From the NCBI GenBank assembly GCA_038400315.1, contig CP151669.1, forward strand, positions 1-58,104: 58,104 bases of DNA, written 5' to 3'. A program made the translations under genes and the position numbers. Origin of the DNA: Isosphaeraceae bacterium EP7 (lineage in GTDB: Bacteria > Planctomycetota > Planctomycetia > Isosphaerales > Isosphaeraceae). Positions 1-8,802 of this stretch are shown here, one piece after another (positions within the stretch are counted from its first letter, which is position 1; each line of letters starts with the position of its first letter). The notes beneath the pieces were generated by a model. The model had not been told where the DNA came from, did not search any database, and saw only the letters and a program-made list of their open reading frames with translations.

Positions 1-822
1 GTGTCCGTCGTCATCACGTCCGTCAACATGAAGGGGGGCGTCGGCAAGACGTCTACCTGCCATCACCTCGCGGGGGCCCTGTCGAAGCTCGGCCGCCGCG
101 TGCTGCTGGTCGATAACGATCCCCAGAGTTCGCTGACGCAGGGCTTCTGGGGACGGGTCGCGACGAGGCAGCTCGACCCGTCGTCGACCATCGCGTCGCT
201 GTATGCCGGCGACCGCCCCTTCCCCTCGGCCGTCATCCACCCGACCGGCCTGGAGGGCGTCGACCTCCTGCCCGGCTCGCTCGCGGCCGAGGACTACAAC
301 GTCCCACGCCCGCAGGACGCGCCGGCCGACGTCCAGAACTGCATCCGCGACTTCCTGGACGAGGCCCGCGAGCCTTACGACCTGGTGCTGGTCGACTGCC
401 CCCCGACCCGCTTCGGCTGCTCATGGGCCGCGATGATCGCCAGCGACTTCCTCATCGTCCCGACCCAGCCGGAGGACTACGGGGCGCAGGCCCTGGCCGA
501 CGCGTTGGTGGCCGTCGACCTGGTCGTCGCGGGGCCCAACCCCGGGCTGCGGATCCTCGGCTACCTGGTGACGATGGCGGTCCTGCGAAGCTCCGTCCAC
601 CGGATCTACCAGGAGTCGCTCAGGGCCGAGTACGGCGCGGCCGTCTTCGACGCGGTTGTGCCCCGTTCGCTCGACTATCCCGAGGCGATCGCCAAGCGGC
701 AGACGGTCGCGCAGGCCAAGCCCAGGTCGGCCGCGGCGAAGGCCGTGGCGGCCGTGGCGGACGAGCTGCTGGCGAGGCTCGAGGTCGCCCAGTCTGCGTC
801 TCTCAAGAAAGGGGCTGCGTGA
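1..822 (+). CDS. parA: ParA-type plasmid partition ATPase
   Basis: Walker-type ATPase that would move or position plasmid copies together with ParB. The N-terminus has the deviant Walker A motif KGGVGKTS near residues 11-18, and DLVLVDCPP near residues 127-135 is the Walker B region. The 273-residue length is normal for a small plasmid ParA without an N-terminal DNA-binding domain. The start is GTG at base 1. Its ribosome binding site GGAGGG lies at 58092-58097, seven bases before the GTG if the molecule is circular. The TGA stop overlaps the parB ATG (TGATG), so the pair is probably translationally coupled. Confidence 0.95.
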   Translation: MSVVITSVNMKGGVGKTSTCHHLAGALSKLGRRVLLVDNDPQSSLTQGFWGRVATRQLDPSSTIASLYAGDRPFPSAVIHPTGLEGVDLLPGSLAAEDYNVPRPQDAPADVQNCIRDFLDEAREPYDLVLVDCPPTRFGCSWAAMIASDFLIVPTQPEDYGAQALADALVAVDLVVAGPNPGLRILGYLVTMAVLRSSVHRIYQESLRAEYGAAVFDAVVPRSLDYPEAIAKRQTVAQAKPRSAAAKAVAAVADELLARLEVAQSASLKKGAA

Positions 823-1745
823 TGGCCGGCATCGACGAACTCAGGAAGGCGATCGGCGGCAACGTCGCGGACTCGACCGGCCGCCACGGCGCCCCGGTGT
901 ACGGTTCACCGGCGGCGGGACCCCGGCCGGTTGCCGCCGACCAGCAGGGCGTGAAGCGGTCCAAAAACGCGGCCGAGATCGAGACGTCCCGAATCCGGCC
1001 CGATCCCAATCAGCCTCGCGAGGTGTTCGACGACGAGGCCATCGCCCGGTTGGCCGACTCGCTGAAGACTCGGGGCCAGATCCAGCCGATCCGGGTGCGG
1101 TGGGACGAGCCGTCCGGCGTCTACCTGATCGTATGCGGCGAGCGTCGCTGGAGGGCGTCCATGCTGGCGGAGCTTCCGACCATGACCTGCGTAATCGCGG
1201 ACGGGCCGGTGTCGTCGGCCGACCTGCTGGCCATGCAGCTCGTCGAGAACATGCTGAGGGAGGACCTCCAGCCCGTCGAGCAGGCCAAGGCCTACCGGGC
1301 CCTCATGACGGCCAACGAGTGGTCGGTCCGCCAGCTCGCCCGGGAACTGGCGCTCGACCACACGCTGGTCCTCCGGTCGCTCTCGCTGCTCGACCTCCCG
1401 ACCGAAGTCCAGGATCGGGTCGAGCGGGGCGAGCTGTCGGCGACCTCCGCCTACGAGGTGTCGAAGCTCGAGGGCGATCCCGAGGCCCAGGCCGAGGTTG
1501 CCGCGGCGGTCGTGGCCGGCGGGCTCAACCGCATGGAGACGAGGGAGGCTGTCCGCCAGGCGACCGCCCGCAAGTCGCAGGGCAGGGGGGCCGCGGCCAG
1601 GCCACGCAAGCCGGTCGTCAAGACGGTTCGGGTGGCGGAGGGCAAGATCACGATCGAATTGCGCAAGGGCCTCGATTCCGCCTCGATCGCCTCCGCCCTC
1701 CGCTCGGCCCTTGCAATGTTCGACGGGCAGGAGGCGGCGGCCTGA
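822..1745 (+). CDS. parB: ParB-type centromere-binding partition protein
   Basis: Partner of ParA that binds centromere (parS) sites. The ParB/Spo0J nuclease-like domain covers about residues 45-140, with the CTP-binding box GERRWRA and the VENMLREDLQPVEQA helix. A helix-turn-helix follows (SVRQLARELALDHTLVLRSL). The C-terminus, about residues 240-307, is a short basic and hydrophobic dimerisation region. The ATG overlaps the last base of the parA stop, and AAAGGGG precedes it. The 307-residue length fits the family. Candidate binding sites lie just after the stop (1752-1802) and upstream of parA (57929-58081). Confidence 0.95.
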   Translation: MAGIDELRKAIGGNVADSTGRHGAPVYGSPAAGPRPVAADQQGVKRSKNAAEIETSRIRPDPNQPREVFDDEAIARLADSLKTRGQIQPIRVRWDEPSGVYLIVCGERRWRASMLAELPTMTCVIADGPVSSADLLAMQLVENMLREDLQPVEQAKAYRALMTANEWSVRQLARELALDHTLVLRSLSLLDLPTEVQDRVERGELSATSAYEVSKLEGDPEAQAEVAAAVVAGGLNRMETREAVRQATARKSQGRGAAARPRKPVVKTVRVAEGKITIELRKGLDSASIASALRSALAMFDGQEAAA

Positions 1746-1751
1746 GTCGCT

Positions 1752-1802
1752 GGTGTACGGTACAACGAGGGGCGTTCTGAGCTTGGCGGTGGACGGTACA
1801 CC
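1752..1802. promoter_or_regulatory. Two parS-like palindromes downstream of parB
   Basis: GGTGTACGGTACAAC (1752-1766) and GGTGGACGGTACACC (1788-1802) are close versions of one 15-bp imperfect palindrome. The second is the exact reverse complement of the copy at 58022-58036 upstream of parA. The pair begins seven bases after the parB stop, and the copies start 36 bp apart. Position on both sides of parAB suggests ParB binding sites; binding is inferred. Confidence 0.7.
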
Positions 1803-1835
1803 GCCGGGTTCCAAGGCGCGAATTAGCTCGGCGGC

Positions 1836-2405
1836 TCACCCTAGCCGGCGGATCGGTATCCCGTGGATCTGTGCGTGCCTCAGCACGCCCTCCCGGGCCC
1901 CGGGGTCGCCGAGCAGCCGAGACGGCAGCCAGACGATGAGGTTGTTCGCCGCATTGCAGAGGATGATCCCGACCGGGGCGTCGACGACGAGCTTGACCAG
2001 GCCCCAGCCGAGCGACATCTCCAGGATCTCGCTCTTGCAGTCGATCCGGTCCTCGGAGATCCGCACCTCGGTCTCGAGGTTGTTGTCGATCGTGGCCCTG
2101 TAATACCTCCTGGCCCGCCGGTCCACAGCGGCGGGCAGGCCGAAGGCCAGATAGGCCCAGATGGCGATCATCATCGCTGCCGGGATGAGGGGAGGGGGGA
2201 GGTCGGGCGGCCGGCGGAAGAGCCAGACGGCCGAGGCCGCGATCGTCAGGAGCGTGATGAAGCCCAGGAGCCCGAGGGCAAGCCATCGAATTTGCCATCT
2301 CACCTCGATGCGGGCCCTGCCCCTCCAGAGGTCGACCGCATCCGACTCGTCGAGCCGCCCCCGGAAGACGATCGTCCCAGCCACTAGATCAGGACCGGTT
2401 CTCAT
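1836..2405 (-). CDS. YcxB-like membrane protein
   Basis: About 189 residues. Two hydrophobic segments near residues 48-70 and 80-100 (LALGLLGFITLLTIAASAVW; MMIAIWAYLAFGL) are followed by a soluble part with the pattern of YcxB-like C-terminal domains (LVVDAPVGIILCNAANNLIVWLP). I chose the ATG at 2405 because GGTGAG sits directly upstream; an in-frame ATG nine codons earlier lacks this. Function is unknown in the family. It converges on parB and lies beyond the two parS-like sites. The family call is from memory of the pattern. Confidence 0.6.
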   Translation of the reverse strand: MRTGPDLVAGTIVFRGRLDESDAVDLWRGRARIEVRWQIRWLALGLLGFITLLTIAASAVWLFRRPPDLPPPLIPAAMMIAIWAYLAFGLPAAVDRRARRYYRATIDNNLETEVRISEDRIDCKSEILEMSLGWGLVKLVVDAPVGIILCNAANNLIVWLPSRLLGDPGAREGVLRHAQIHGIPIRRLG

Positions 2406-2714
2406 CTCACCTATCCCCTTGGTGGCCAGCAATTTTAGGCGGACACCAAATGATTCCAGACCCTAGCCGGTCGCTGGCCTGGTTAACATCCCCAAGCTTG
2501 TCGAACGCGACGAGGCCGGAGGGCTGCGGTAGGATCGGTGTGTCACTCTCCGCCGAGACGTCAGCGGCGGCCATGTCGGTGTTTTTGATCGTCCCGTCGA
2601 GTCGTCGGCAGGCCGCGGTGCGCACTTTGCCCTGGTTTCGAGGGTAGAGGCGAACTCACTCGAGAGGTGCTGAAGCTCATGATCAGGGATCATCGGCTGC
2701 GATCGATCTGAGTC
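2406..2714. other. Intergenic stretch without recognisable gene
   Basis: About 300 bases between the YcxB-like gene and the polysaccharide-export gene. Open frames here are short and overlap the neighbouring genes. No hairpin, repeat or clear promoter was recognised. Confidence 0.5.
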
Positions 2715-3401
2715 GTGCTGATCTTCCTGGCTGCGGGGGCCACCGGCTCGGATGCCCAGTCCCCACCCGGGACGGCGGGGGATCATCTCGTCATCGCGCC
2801 CAGCGATGTGGCGAAGACGCCCGGTCCGGCCAAGGCCACGAGGGCTGAATACCGCGTGGGTCCCCCCGACCTGCTCATCGTCGAAGTCGTGCAGGCCCTT
2901 CCGAACAAGCCGATCACCGGCGAGACGCTCGTCCGGCCCGACGGCACGATCTCCCTCGGCTACTACGGCCAGGTCTCCGTGGACGACCTGACGCTGCGCG
3001 AGGCGAAGGAGAAGATCGTCCTCCAATTGCGAAAGTTCATCACCGACGAGTACCTCGGCCTCGTGCATGAGGACGAGGAGACGGGGGAGAAAGTCGCTGT
3101 CGATCCGGCCGACCCGGACACCGTCATCGTGGACGTCGCGGCATACAACAGCAAGCACTACTACGTCCTGGGGGATGTCGTCACCCCGGGCAGGCTGCCC
3201 GTCACCGGCAACGACAGGGTGCTCGACGCGATCATCTTCGCCGGCGGACTGACTGCATCCTCCGTTCCGCGCGCCATCCGGCTGGCCAGGCCGTCCCCGA
3301 CCGGGGCCAGCGGCCCGCAGGTGCTGCCGGTGGACCTGGACGCAATCACCAAGAGGGGAGACACGGCCACGAACTATCTCCTGATTCCCGGCGACTTCCT
3401 A

Positions 3402-4620
3402 AGTGGCTCATCCGGCAAGTGTCCTGACACCCGGTACGGCGGCGATTCCCGGCGTTCGGCGTGGTTGATGGCGACGACGACGGCCCCAGACGAAGGGGTG
3501 ACGATGCGCGTTCCAGTACGCTGTCGCTCGTTCGACCGCCTGGCAGATCTCCTCCCAAGTCTCGAACCGGCGGCCCTTCAACGCCAGGCTTCTCAGCACC
3601 TTCCACCACGGCTCGATCAGGTTCAGGTACGCCGCGGAGACTGGCTGGAAGACGAACTCCCAGCGGGGATGGGCCAGGCTGAACAGCAGCACGTCGGTGG
3701 CGCGGTGGGCGCTCAGGTTGTCGAGGATGGCGTAGACCCGTTCGGCGTCCGCCGGGACCCACGCCTCGACCTGGCCGAGGAACTCGACCCAGTTGCGGGT
3801 CGAGCGGCTGTCGTAGGGGCGGGTGAAGGCTTCGCCAGTGGCGGGTCGGAAGCGCCGAAGACGTAACCCTTGCCGCGGCGGCCGTAGTCGGCCTCCTGCC
3901 GAGCGCGGCCGGCGGGCTGGCGGCTGCCCTCGGCCGTCGTCTCGGGCTTGGTTCGCAGGGGGTTCTGTCCCGGGAAGCTTTTGGCGCTCTCCGGCCCCAT
4001 TTCGTCGAGGCAGACGACCGCCGAATCCGCCGGAGGCTCGCGGTAGAGTCGCTCGATGGCCCCCTTTTTTCGGCGAATTCGGGGTCCACCCGCTCGCCGA
4101 ACCACGTCTCCTGCTTGCGCCAGCGGAGGCCCTCCTCCGCGAGGATCTCGTCGATCCGACTCCGCTTGATGGCGATGTCCTTCTGCTCGTTGAGGTAGGC
4201 CTCCAGGCGGTCGAGCGTCCAGCAGCCGAAGGGCAGGCCCAGGTCCTGGGGGGCGGTCAGCGCGACGGCCAGGACCTCGGCCCGCTGGTCGACGGTATAG
4301 GTCGGCGGTCGGCCGGCGCGGGGCCGCTCCTGGAGGCCGGCCATGCCCAGCTCGCTGAAGCGACGGATCCAAGCATAGACGGTCGGCCGCGAGCAGCCGA
4401 GGGCCGCAGCGATGGTGGGGGCCGATCGGCCGTAGGCGGCCTCCTGGACGATGCGGGCTCGCTCGACCAGGCGGACCGGGGCGGTGCGCGAGTGGAGCAA
4501 CTCGGCGATGGCCTGCTGCTCCTCGGACGTCATCGGGCGGAGAAGGACGCGGGCGGCCATGGCGAGGTCTCCTGGGAGATACCTCCATCCACCTGCAAAT
4601 CACCTGCCGGATGAACCACT
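3402..4620 (-). mobile_element. IS630-type element, copy 1 (defective)
   Basis: 1219 bp bounded by inverted ends AGTGGCTCATCCGGCAAGTG and, read inward from the right, AGTGGTTCATCCGGCAGGTG. It is flanked by TA at 3400-3401 and 4621-4622, the target duplication of the IS630/Tc1/mariner group. It is almost identical to the copy at 44233-45451. It sits inside the polysaccharide-export gene. Confidence 0.9.
3409..4560 (-). pseudogene. IS630-type transposase, frameshifted copy
   Basis: DDE transposase with an N-terminal helix-turn-helix (SAPTIAAALGCSRPTVYAWIRRF). The catalytic half is in the -1 frame after an A6G5 tract (T6 at 4065-4070 on the plus strand), the same arrangement as the intact copy. 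In addition this copy lacks one G near 3851 (GGAAGCGCC against GGAAGGCGCC in copy 2). After YVFGA the frame therefore runs into unrelated sequence and the second and third catalytic residues are lost. It is probably inactive but could be moved by the other copy. Confidence 0.85.
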
Positions 4621-4856
4621 TAGTCGTCTCGCGCGACCCGAAGTCCGATCGGCCGGTCGAGACTCCGGAGTCCGCGTCGATCGAGCGTCGCCTGCAGTCC
4701 ATGGAGCGTAGCCTCGACCGCATCATCAAACTCATGGAAGCCTCGCGAGCCCCGAGTCTGGATCCCACTCCGACAAAGCCATGAGCGGCGAACGATCCTT
4801 CAAGGGGTGCGGCCGTCTGGCTCTAGGGTAGCAGTAGCCGAAAATACCGGACGCCT

Positions 4857-5122
4857 AGTCCCAGCGCGAAGTCGCCGAGAAACTCGTCGTCGATGGGCTG
4901 GATCATGCCGCGACGGTGGCCGAGGTCCGACGGCGTAAGGCCGCGGCCAAGGGCCCGAAGGGCAGGGTGAGCAATCCATCCAAGCCCGTCGTGAATTCCA
5001 TGCGGGTCCCGCATGGCAAGGTCATGGTCGAATTCCGCAAGGGGCTCGCCTCTTCTGAAGTCGAGGCGGCGTTGTTGCAAGCCCTGGAGATGCTCCGGGG
5101 AAAGAGGCAAGATGCGGCCTGA
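4857..5122 (+). pseudogene. parB C-terminal relic
   Basis: From about 4857 the translation reads SQREVAEKLVVDGLDHAATVAEVRRRK. Later SKPVVNSMRVPHGKVMVEF and RKGLASSEVEAALLQALEML follow. These parallel the parB C-terminus (AEVAAAVVAGGLNRMETREAV, then KPVVKTVRVAEGKITIELRKGL). An in-frame TAG lies just upstream, and the nuclease-like domain and helix-turn-helix are absent. It could be expressed only from the GTG at 4916 as a 68-residue fragment. It probably marks a second, lost partition locus. Confidence 0.75.
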
Positions 5123-5304
5123 CCGTCTGACGACCTGATGCCCAGCCGCCGAATGATCGTCGCAGCGTCCGGGCCGTGGGACTTGCCTCATTGACAACTG
5201 ACTCGGCGGGGACAATTGTTTCGAGTGTGCTTGAGCGACACCCGGTTGCCGTCGGCCCAGGCTCTCTTCGCCTCCGACCCGCCACTATCCTCGCCGAGAA
5301 AGTG

Positions 5305-6606
5305 ATGATCGGAATGACGCTGAGCAAAGTCAAAATCCTGGCCGTCACGATGCTGGCCTTCGGGCTGTCGCTGGTCAGCCTCGACACGTTCGGGCAGTCC
5401 GGAGGTCTTGGAGGTGCAGGTCCGTCCGATGTCGCCGCCGTGCAGGTGCCGTTGAAGGGGGGATCACCGGACCTGCCCCGGACCCTGGATAAGATCCAGG
5501 CCGACGTGAAGGAAGCGATGCGGGAGAATGCCCGACTGCAGGAGGCCCTGCGGACCACCGAGGGGCAGTTGGAGGCGATCCGGGCCGGCATTCAGGACCA
5601 GCCCGCCGGCCAGAATCAGGACGTCGGCAAGGAGGCCGCAGAACAGCTTCTTGGTGCGATGAAAGACGGTTCGTCCCGAGCCGTCGATCGGCTTGTCGAG
5701 GCCCTCGGACGTTATCCCGTGACGCGGACCCCCAACGATAGCAACGGCACCCAGCTCTATCTGATGGACCTGGCCAGTGGCAAGGCGATGCTCATTGCCG
5801 ACCGGCCAAGCCCCGGCTTTGATAGCTGTGGATCTCCCAGGTGGTCGCGTGATGGCCGACGGATCGCGTTCGACGCCACGATCTCCACGGAGCTCCAGCG
5901 CGCCCGGATCAAGACGCTCGAGGTCCGCGACGGGCGACCGACGATCGCCGACCTCGGCCCGGGCAATTGCCCCAGCTTCTCGCCGGACGGCGAGCAGGTC
6001 GCATTCCTGATCAACCCCGGGGCGGAAGGCAACCCGCAGCCCGGAGTCTGGATCATGTGGGGCGATGGCTCTGAACGTCGCCAGTTGACCACCGAGTTCG
6101 GCGCACCGAACTGGTCACCTACCGGCCAGGGGTTCCTCATCAAGGGTTTCGGCCAGCCTTCCACGAACACCATGTTCCGGCTCGAAGACGTGACGAGCGG
6201 GGTCATGGCTGTCCCCGGCCACGAAATCTTCTCCTGGCCGAGCTGGGTCGATTCGGGAACCGTCGTGGCTTCAATCCGGGCCCAGGACGGGGCCGAGTCA
6301 ATCGCTCTGCTCGATGTCCGCCAGCCGCGCCAATCGAAAGTCGTCGAAGTCCTCTGGAAGCGTAACGCCTCGCTCGACCTCAAGCCGTTCTCGCCCGTCT
6401 ATCATCGGGACAAACGACGCTGCTACTTCGTCGGGGTTGAGGAAGGCAAGCGGACGCTCATCGCCATCGATCCGGCCCACCCCGACCAACCCGTCCGCCT
6501 CGAAGGCCGGGGCTTTGACGATCGCCTCGGCGGGCTGACTTTCTCGCCCGACGGCCGTTATCTCCTCTATGCCGCCGATCGCCCGCCGATGGCGTCGAAT
6601 CCCTGA
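5305..6606 (+). CDS. Secreted WD40/PD40-like beta-propeller protein
   Basis: About 433 residues. The N-terminal hydrophobic segment (KVKILAVTMLAFGLSLVSL) looks like a signal anchor. A coiled coil (about residues 45-90) and a TolB/PD40-like propeller follow, with repeats such as SPRWSRDGRRIAF, CPSFSPDGEQVAF, APNWSPTGQGF and LTFSPDGRYLLY. The open frame extends upstream to GTG 5176; the part reading TILAEKVMIGMTLSKVKI resembles the linker before the membrane segment of planctomycete ECF sigma factors, so this may be the tail of a larger gene whose front is lost. I chose ATG 5305; ATG 5314 is an alternative. Confidence 0.6.
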   Translation: MIGMTLSKVKILAVTMLAFGLSLVSLDTFGQSGGLGGAGPSDVAAVQVPLKGGSPDLPRTLDKIQADVKEAMRENARLQEALRTTEGQLEAIRAGIQDQPAGQNQDVGKEAAEQLLGAMKDGSSRAVDRLVEALGRYPVTRTPNDSNGTQLYLMDLASGKAMLIADRPSPGFDSCGSPRWSRDGRRIAFDATISTELQRARIKTLEVRDGRPTIADLGPGNCPSFSPDGEQVAFLINPGAEGNPQPGVWIMWGDGSERRQLTTEFGAPNWSPTGQGFLIKGFGQPSTNTMFRLEDVTSGVMAVPGHEIFSWPSWVDSGTVVASIRAQDGAESIALLDVRQPRQSKVVEVLWKRNASLDLKPFSPVYHRDKRRCYFVGVEEGKRTLIAIDPAHPDQPVRLEGRGFDDRLGGLTFSPDGRYLLYAADRPPMASNP

Positions 6607-7042
6607 CCCGCCAGGCCGGCTGAGCTTCGCAAAGGGATCGATGGTGGGTTAATTGCCGGACTGCTTTCTCCGGCCGCAGAATCAATGGCAGGGCAGGGGC
6701 AGGAGGCGGCAATAACCTTTTGGAGATCAGCCGAAGACACGGCCGTCTCCAAGGCATTCGACGACCGGGTCCAGGGCACGCTACCTTGACAGCCAGGGCC
6801 CGCAGGCCAATCGTCTCGGGCGTGCTCGGTCCATCTCGATCCCTGACGATCGACGTAATGGCAACAGCACACAGGAAGAATACGAGTCCGGCCGCAACAG
6901 GCGTCAAAATTGCCGCCAATGCAATGGAGATTGAAACGAAAACCCCCCACTCTCTGAGCGTGAAGTAGAACAACAACAAGACGAATGGACTCGAAATCAT
7001 TAATATAAAAGGAATTGTATATTTTAGAAATAAATATTCCAT
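6458..7042 (-). CDS. Small membrane protein with AT-rich N-terminus
   Basis: The translation starts MEYLFLKYTIPFILMISSP and contains two hydrophobic helices (about residues 8-28 and 33-65). The coding bases 6960-7042 are strikingly AT-rich against the rest of the window. After about residue 90 the sequence becomes proline- and arginine-rich and overlaps the 3' end of the propeller gene, so the true end may be earlier or the frame may be broken. Function unknown. Confidence 0.35.
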   Translation of the reverse strand: MEYLFLKYTIPFILMISSPFVLLLFYFTLREWGVFVSISIALAAILTPVAAGLVFFLCAVAITSIVRDRDGPSTPETIGLRALAVKVACPGPGRRMPWRRPCLRLISKRLLPPPAPALPLILRPEKAVRQLTHHRSLCEAQPAWRVRDSTPSAGDRRHRGDNGRRARKSARRGDRQSPGLRGGRVGRGGPDRWR

Positions 7043-7197
7043 AATATTTCCGCGATCCCCGATGCTTCGCGGGCGGCCGCGGCGGTTTCCCGCCGGCCAC
7101 TCACCCGGCATCTTACCAAGATGTCATCGCGGAAGTCGTGCGAGGCCGAGGCCGGGCAGGCCGACTCTCGCTGTCGAGGCGGGGGCTATCGGCGTGC

Positions 7198-7515
7198 TCA
7201 GGAGTCGAAATACTCGTCCCAGATCCCCCGCGGCGGGGGCTTCTTCCCTTCCTCCGGCAGCCGGAATGGAGGCCCCGCGTGGCTGTCCTCGCGGCCGGCG
7301 GTGAATAGCCCGATCAGGAGTCCGGCCAGGCAGCCGACCAGACCGCCCGACGCCGCGAACCCGGCGGCAATGACGCCCAGGATGATCAACGTCGCAACCC
7401 CGCCGTCGCCATTGTCTGGTAGAGCGCCCTGGCCGGATAGCAGGGCGAGGAAGCACGCCAGGCCGCACGAGCCGCCGATCAGTGAGCCAGCGAGCGCGAA
7501 AAGGAATGCTCTCAT
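7198..7515 (-). CDS. Small two-helix membrane protein
   Basis: 105 residues: an N-terminal hydrophobic helix (FLFALAGSLIGGSCGLACFLALL), a second glycine-rich helix (ATLIILGVIAAGFAASGGLV, continuing GCLAGLLIGLF), then a short polar tail. No recognised family. It belongs to a minus-strand run of small genes. Confidence 0.5.
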   Translation of the reverse strand: MRAFLFALAGSLIGGSCGLACFLALLSGQGALPDNGDGGVATLIILGVIAAGFAASGGLVGCLAGLLIGLFTAGREDSHAGPPFRLPEEGKKPPPRGIWDEYFDS

Positions 7516-7607
7516 ATCCGTGATACTTGCTCGTTCCTGTGCGAATTGGATGTGGGCAGGACATCCGGCCTTCGGCCCACGGCCCGGCGAGTCCGGGCTC
7601 GGGCAAT

Positions 7608-7805
7608 TCAGGTGCGGAATGAGGCCGGTGGTCCGGGATCATTCTGGGCACTCTCGGACGTTTCCACCACATAGTTCCGCATGACCCAGGCCCGCATCGC
7701 CGGCCCTTGCTTCAAAAGCTTCGGGCTCAGCCCGAACACCCGCGGCCGCCCCTTGGCCTTCCGCTCTCCGGCTGGCTTGGGACGGGGGGGGTTGATGGGG
7801 GTCAT
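7608..7805 (-). CDS. Small basic hypothetical protein
   Basis: 65 residues beginning MTPINPPRPKPAGERKAKGR with a hydrophobic middle (LLKQGPAMRAWVMRNYVVE). It starts 32 bases downstream of the end of the CxxC membrane gene, on the same strand. No recognised family; the call rests on frame and position only. Confidence 0.3.
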   Translation of the reverse strand: MTPINPPRPKPAGERKAKGRPRVFGLSPKLLKQGPAMRAWVMRNYVVETSESAQNDPGPPASFRT

Positions 7806-7837
7806 CTCAAGCTTCGCCGTGGACCGATGAATCCGAT

Positions 7838-8337
7838 CAGGCCATGTCGAGCTGTTCGAGACGGACCGGCTTGACATCTTTCGGCAGATTGGCGCTCGGG
7901 TGTACGTGGGCCTTACCGCCCAGGTCGAGTCGCTTGGCGATGCCCCGGGCCGCACGCTCAAGCTCCGGATTCCTGGTGCGAGTTCGGGTCTGGACGAGCG
8001 CGCTGACGATGGTCGTGAAAAGGCCAATAGAGGCGATCCCGAGGCAGGCGGGCGCGGCGAGGGCAGGGGCCCATTCGGGGCTGAACTGGTACAAGAGCGC
8101 GGCGCCCGCCCCGCCCAGGAGAATTGCACCCAAGCCAACGTTCGTCGCGAGTTCGATCCGGGCCAGCCTGCGACAGCAATCCCGGCAGCCTTCCAGTTGG
8201 ACGTAGATGCGCCTGTAGACGATCTTCTTCGAATCGCTCTTCGAGTTCGTGGCGCACAAATAGAAGGTCGTCGGCAGTCGGGTGGGCTCCCCGCACAAGA
8301 GACACTCCGCCTGTCGAGATGCATCACGCGGTGACAT
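7838..8337 (-). CDS. Zinc-ribbon-like membrane protein
   Basis: About 166 residues. CLLCG near residue 12 and CRDCC near residue 53 form a possible zinc-binding pair, followed by two membrane helices (GLGAILLGGAGAALLYQF; LAAPACLGIASIGLFTTIV). I chose ATG 8337 because AGGAGGAGG lies eight bases upstream; longer frames to the left are shadow. Similar CxxC plus two-helix proteins are common in planctomycete genomes, but their role is unknown. Confidence 0.6.
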
Positions 8338-8408
8338 CGTTCTGTCCTCCTCCTGAAAAGTGCCGCCGTCCGCGGGCTCCCGGCGAAGTCGTGGGGGGAG
8401 GGCACGTG

Positions 8409-8681
8409 CTAATCTTCCTCGCCGACGTCGCCCCTCAGTAGATGGATCAGGCCAGCCAGGGCGACGAATCCGCCGACGCTCATCACGGCTATCGACGCGA
8501 ACCACTTCCCGCCGATCCGGTACAGGACGTCGAAGATCAGCGGCACGCTCCTCGGATCGCGTGTGCCATCCTCCAGGCCGTCGAGGTAATGGAGAAGGCA
8601 CCAACCGAGGAATGCGACGATGAGGCCGCTGAAGATGGCGGCCCGGGAGTTTGACCCCCCGGGCGAGGGAGTTGGATTCAT
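8409..8681 (-). CDS. Small membrane protein
   Basis: About 90 residues with two helices (AAIFSGLIVAFLGWCLLHYL and WFASIAVMSVGGFVALAGLI) and an acidic C-terminus. It lies upstream of the CxxC membrane gene in the same direction, so they may be cotranscribed. No family recognised. An upstream in-frame start at 8732 is possible. Confidence 0.5.
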   Translation of the reverse strand: MNPTPSPGGSNSRAAIFSGLIVAFLGWCLLHYLDGLEDGTRDPRSVPLIFDVLYRIGGKWFASIAVMSVGGFVALAGLIHLLRGDVGEED

Positions 8682-8802
8682 GGATTGCCGATACGCCTCG
8701 TGCCGTCGGTCGCGGGGACCAGGCTTGACCACGGCCGGCGGGTGGAACTCGCGACCAAGGGTCGACGGGCCACCGGTCCGCTCGCTGGGGGTAAACCTCG
8801 CC

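Larger units (their letters stand above)
2715..4784 (+). pseudogene. Polysaccharide export (Wza-like) gene interrupted by an IS630-type element
   Basis: Periplasmic or outer-membrane export protein with a Poly_export domain (YRVGPPDLLIVEVVQALPN, then LVRPDGTISLGYYGQV) followed by an SLBB-like part (KHYYVLGDVVTPGRLPVTG). The element at 3402-4620 lies between two TA dinucleotides. Removing it and one TA restores the frame: LIPGDFL is followed by VVSRDPKSDRPVETPE and runs to a TGA at 4784. The ancestral protein was therefore about 280 residues with a coiled C-terminus (ERRLQSMERSLDRIIKLME). The only start in frame is GTG 2715; the N-terminus lacks the basic residues of a signal peptide and may itself be trimmed. 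Confidence 0.85.

Noticed and set aside
423-821. Long open frame continuing upstream of parB
   Set aside because: It is the shadow of parA in another frame; real similarity to ParB begins at the ATG at 822.
906-1814. 302-codon open frame on the minus strand across parB
   Set aside because: High GC keeps the antisense frame open; composition is arginine- and proline-rich with no family features.
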